Source: Stigmatella aurantiaca
GTDB taxonomy: Bacteria; Myxococcota; Myxococcia; Myxococcales; Myxococcaceae
NCBI RefSeq assembly: GCF_900109545.1
Contig: NZ_FOAP01000006.1
Span: 388,634 to 452,633, forward strand
DNA length: 64,000 nucleotides
Reading direction: 5' to 3'
In this document: one piece after another, positions 62,128 through 64,000 of the stretch
Layout of the letters: each line of letters opens with the position of its first letter
Numbering within the stretch: position 1 is the first letter of the stretch
The notes under the pieces: model-generated
Databases searched by the model: none
What the model saw: the letters and a program-made list of their open reading frames with translations, nothing else
Told to the model about the DNA's origin: nothing
Position numbers and translations under genes: made by a program

Positions 62128-63360
62128 TCACGGGATGACTCCCGCTTCCCAGTGCACGAACGCGTGTGGCGACGCCGCAGCCAAGCGGCCCACCTCGCGA
62201 AACGCCTTCGTCTGACGCTTCGCGAGTTGCTTGTACTTCCGCATCAGCCACCTGGCCAGGTACTCATTCACGTTCTTCCAGAGAGGCCGCATCGCTGAGG
62301 CGTGGAATCGTCCGTAGTAGTTCGCCCAGCCGCGAAGCACTGGGTTAAACACGTTCGAGAGGTCCTCCAGAGACTTGTCGCACTTCAGCTGGAGGTGCCA
62401 TCCCCGTACCGTTTGCCGCATGGACGTCAGCGCTTCACGGCTCACGGCGGGAGCGAAATTCACGTAAACGCGACCATACTTGTCCACAGCCTTCCGTGGA
62501 CGGAACGCATAGCCAAGGAACGTGAACTGCGTCACCGGGTACGTCTTCTGCCTGTTGATGTCCTGGCAGTAAACGAGTCGGCTCTTTTCCGGGTGCATCT
62601 CAAGTCCGCACTCGCGCAGCCGTGCCTTCACCTTGCGCATCACCAACTTCGCCTGCTCCTCGCTCTTGCAGTGGATGACGCCGTCGTCCGCGTAGCGGCA
62701 GATTCGCACGCTGCGCATGTTCTGTGTCAGCCACACGTCAAGGACGTAGTGGAGGAAGAGGTTGGCCAGCAGCGGACTCACGACACCTCCTTGGGGAGTC
62801 CCTCGAGTTCGCGCCACCAGCGTCCCGTCCTCAGCCGCCATGGGCGCCCTCAGCCATCTCTCGATGTACAGAAGTATCCATGGGGTCTGGCAGTGCTTGC
62901 GCACGGCTCGTAGCAGCAGCCCGTGATCAATGTTGTCGAAGAGCCCCTTGATGTCGTACTCGACCACCCAGTCGAACTCCCAGCTCCTCCGTCTCACCAG
63001 CGCCACCGCATCGAGCGCGGAGCGCCCGGGGCGGTAGCCAAAGGAGTCTCGATGGAACAGAGGCTCCAGGATGGGCTCCAAAACGAGCTTGACCACTGTC
63101 TGTGCGACCCTATCTGCAACCGTCGGTACCCCCAGCATCCGAACACCGCCTGCTTTCTTCGGGATGGGCACGCCTTTGACGGGCGGAGGAAAGTAGCTGC
63201 CCGAACAGAGCCGGTTCCAAAGTTTGTACAGGTTGTCGCTGAGGTTGCCCTCGAACTTCTCCAGCGATTCCGCATCTACACCGGCAGCACCTCCCTTGGC
63301 CTTGACTCGTTTGAAAGCCTCCCAAACGAGCGCCTTGGGAATATTGAACGGCTTCGTCAT
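62128..63360 (-). CDS. ltrA: Group II intron reverse transcriptase/maturase
   Basis: This 410-residue protein starts at ATG 63360 after GGAGGAG. It has the reverse-transcriptase motifs SFGYRPGRSALDAV, YDIKGLFDNIDH, GTPQGGVVSPLLANLFLHYVLD, CRYADDGVIHC (YADD about 223-226) and FLGYAFRPR. A maturase X-like region follows (SLEDLSNVFNPVLRGWANYYGRF). No HNH endonuclease domain is present at the C-terminus, so target-primed insertion would need another primer. The frame is intact. Confidence 0.94.
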   Translation of the reverse strand: MTKPFNIPKALVWEAFKRVKAKGGAAGVDAESLEKFEGNLSDNLYKLWNRLCSGSYFPPPVKGVPIPKKAGGVRMLGVPTVADRVAQTVVKLVLEPILEPLFHRDSFGYRPGRSALDAVALVRRRSWEFDWVVEYDIKGLFDNIDHGLLLRAVRKHCQTPWILLYIERWLRAPMAAEDGTLVARTRGTPQGGVVSPLLANLFLHYVLDVWLTQNMRSVRICRYADDGVIHCKSEEQAKLVMRKVKARLRECGLEMHPEKSRLVYCQDINRQKTYPVTQFTFLGYAFRPRKAVDKYGRVYVNFAPAVSREALTSMRQTVRGWHLQLKCDKSLEDLSNVFNPVLRGWANYYGRFHASAMRPLWKNVNEYLARWLMRKYKQLAKRQTKAFREVGRLAAASPHAFVHWEAGVIP

Positions 63361-63885
63361 GGGGACGAACTCCTCCTGCTCGCGCAGTTGACTCGTCCTT
63401 CTGACTGGACAACGCGACCCCTTCGCTCCATCGCCACTACAGCGACTTCAGCGCTACTACGAGTCGCTCCGCCCCTTGGCTGCGCATCGGTACTGTCAGC
63501 CTCGCCTGTTGGGCTTGTGCCTTTCCCTTTGCATCGCAGCCGAAGGTTCCCGCAGTTCGACGTAGGAGCCCAAACCAGGCTGGCGCTGCCTCTATGCCGG
63601 ACGCCGCATGGCCTGTAGGCAGGCACCCGCCATGCTTGTCCCGGGGTAACATCAAGCCCCGGTTTCGACGTCGTCTGAGCACTTTCGACACTTGAACGAC
63701 AGTTCACGGTTGTTCGCCTTCTTGGTTCTCACCTGATGCCTTCTGGCACCTTTTCCGCAACGCTCACGACCGGGGCTTTTGACCCGAGCCGCTTGCGGTG
63801 GTTTGCGACCTGCTCCTGCAAGCCGATCGCGAGAGGCCATTTGCTACTTCATCTCTCATCTCCTACGCCGCTTGCTGCGGCACAC

Positions 63886-64000
63886 TGATGTCCGTGGCCC
63901 AGGTGCGGTTGGGGGCCTCGGGGCAGAAGTTCCTGTTGAGCACATTGGGCGCCACGGGCAAGCCATGCTTGGAGTCCGTGGTGCACACCCGGCGGCCTCG
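63886..64000 (-). CDS. IS3-family transposase OrfB, 5' exon (partial)
   Basis: The visible 38 codons end PVAPNVLNRNFCPEAPNRTWATDI, which is the conserved stretch just before the first catalytic Asp of IS3 transposases (the D of ATDI). The intron begins one base into the next codon. The start of orfB and orfA are beyond the window. Confidence 0.85.

Larger units (their letters stand above)
62041..63885 (-). mobile_element. Group II intron inside IS3 orfB
   Basis: The intron reads right to left. Its 5' end (minus strand) is GTGTGCCGCAGC, matching the GUGYG consensus. About 525 nt of ribozyme sequence (domains I-III) come before the reverse-transcriptase ORF, which sits in domain IV. Domain V is at 62080-62113 and domain VI follows with a GGGGC-type stem and CCTAC near the 3' end. 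The junction that restores transposase codons (ATC ACC TAC) puts the intron at 62041-63885; ends may shift by 1-3 nt. Frames at 63361-63885 are intron RNA, not genes. Confidence 0.85.
61543..64000 (-). mobile_element. IS3-family insertion sequence (right part off window), interrupted by a group II intron
   Basis: The element end is placed at about 61543 by loss of IS1182 homology and by the sequence TGCCCCGATTTGGTGGACAC, which looks like an IS3-type terminal repeat. The opposite end and orfA lie beyond 64000. The orfB transposase runs leftward in two pieces (63886-64000 and 61568-62040), separated by the intron. The exact left end and target duplication cannot be read without the other end. 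Confidence 0.75.

Noticed and set aside
63361..63885. Several short frames between the RT gene and the 5' exon
   Set aside because: This is ribozyme domain I-III sequence of the intron; no protein pattern was seen.

Overview
The window is very GC-rich, tightly packed and strongly biased to G/C in third codon positions. It encodes families typical of predatory, gliding myxobacteria (Myxococcota): a Ser/Thr kinase with PEGA repeats, an AgmX/GltJ-type motility protein, many lipoproteins, a FYDLN-acid-repeat zinc protein and an EthD/strictosidine-synthase-like fusion. I read it as a chromosomal segment of a Cystobacterineae-like myxobacterium. The genus cannot be fixed from the sequence alone.

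Layout. 1-17 kb holds envelope and signalling genes: a partial MscS channel, a CheY-like regulator coupled to a metallophosphoesterase/tetraheme lipoprotein, an MltD-type lytic transglycosylase, an AAA+ ATPase, a PEGA kinase, a four-gene lipoprotein/ABC/FtsX-type operon, and a PspA operon with a periplasmic-binding-like protein. 17-32 kb is a nucleoside scavenging block: an SAH/MTA-type deaminase, cytidine deaminase, PilZ protein, purine nucleoside phosphorylase, Tsx-like porin, pyrimidine-nucleoside phosphorylase, a BMP/ABC nucleoside importer, a phosphohexomutase-family phosphomutase and DeoC. Together these can carry nucleosides from the outer membrane to central metabolism. Two exported ComEC-like beta-lactamase-fold proteins (the second lacking key metal ligands) and a DUF3006 protein follow directly.

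35-49 kb contains the GltJ-like protein, small zinc proteins, a zinc-ribbon/RNase HI/RNase P RNA group, a lower-GC two-gene nucleotidyltransferase module that looks acquired, FtsY, an M1-type peptidase, an orphan GspE N-terminal-domain protein, a PI-PLC-like lipoprotein and an FkbM methyltransferase. 49-57 kb has a DUF2231 protein, an EamA transporter, a Nei-type glycosylase, and SDR and Rieske oxygenase genes.

57-61 kb has a MurNAc-processing pair: a MurQ/GCKR-like double-SIS protein with a lipoprotein signal and a 13-nt poly-C tract, convergent with a Tat-type NamZ exo-muramidase. 61.4-64 kb is a nest of mobile DNA: the start of an IS1182-type transposase is cut by an IS3-family element, whose orfB is in turn split by a group II intron carrying a reverse transcriptase and a recognisable domain V. 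No tRNA, rRNA, CRISPR array or prophage was seen.
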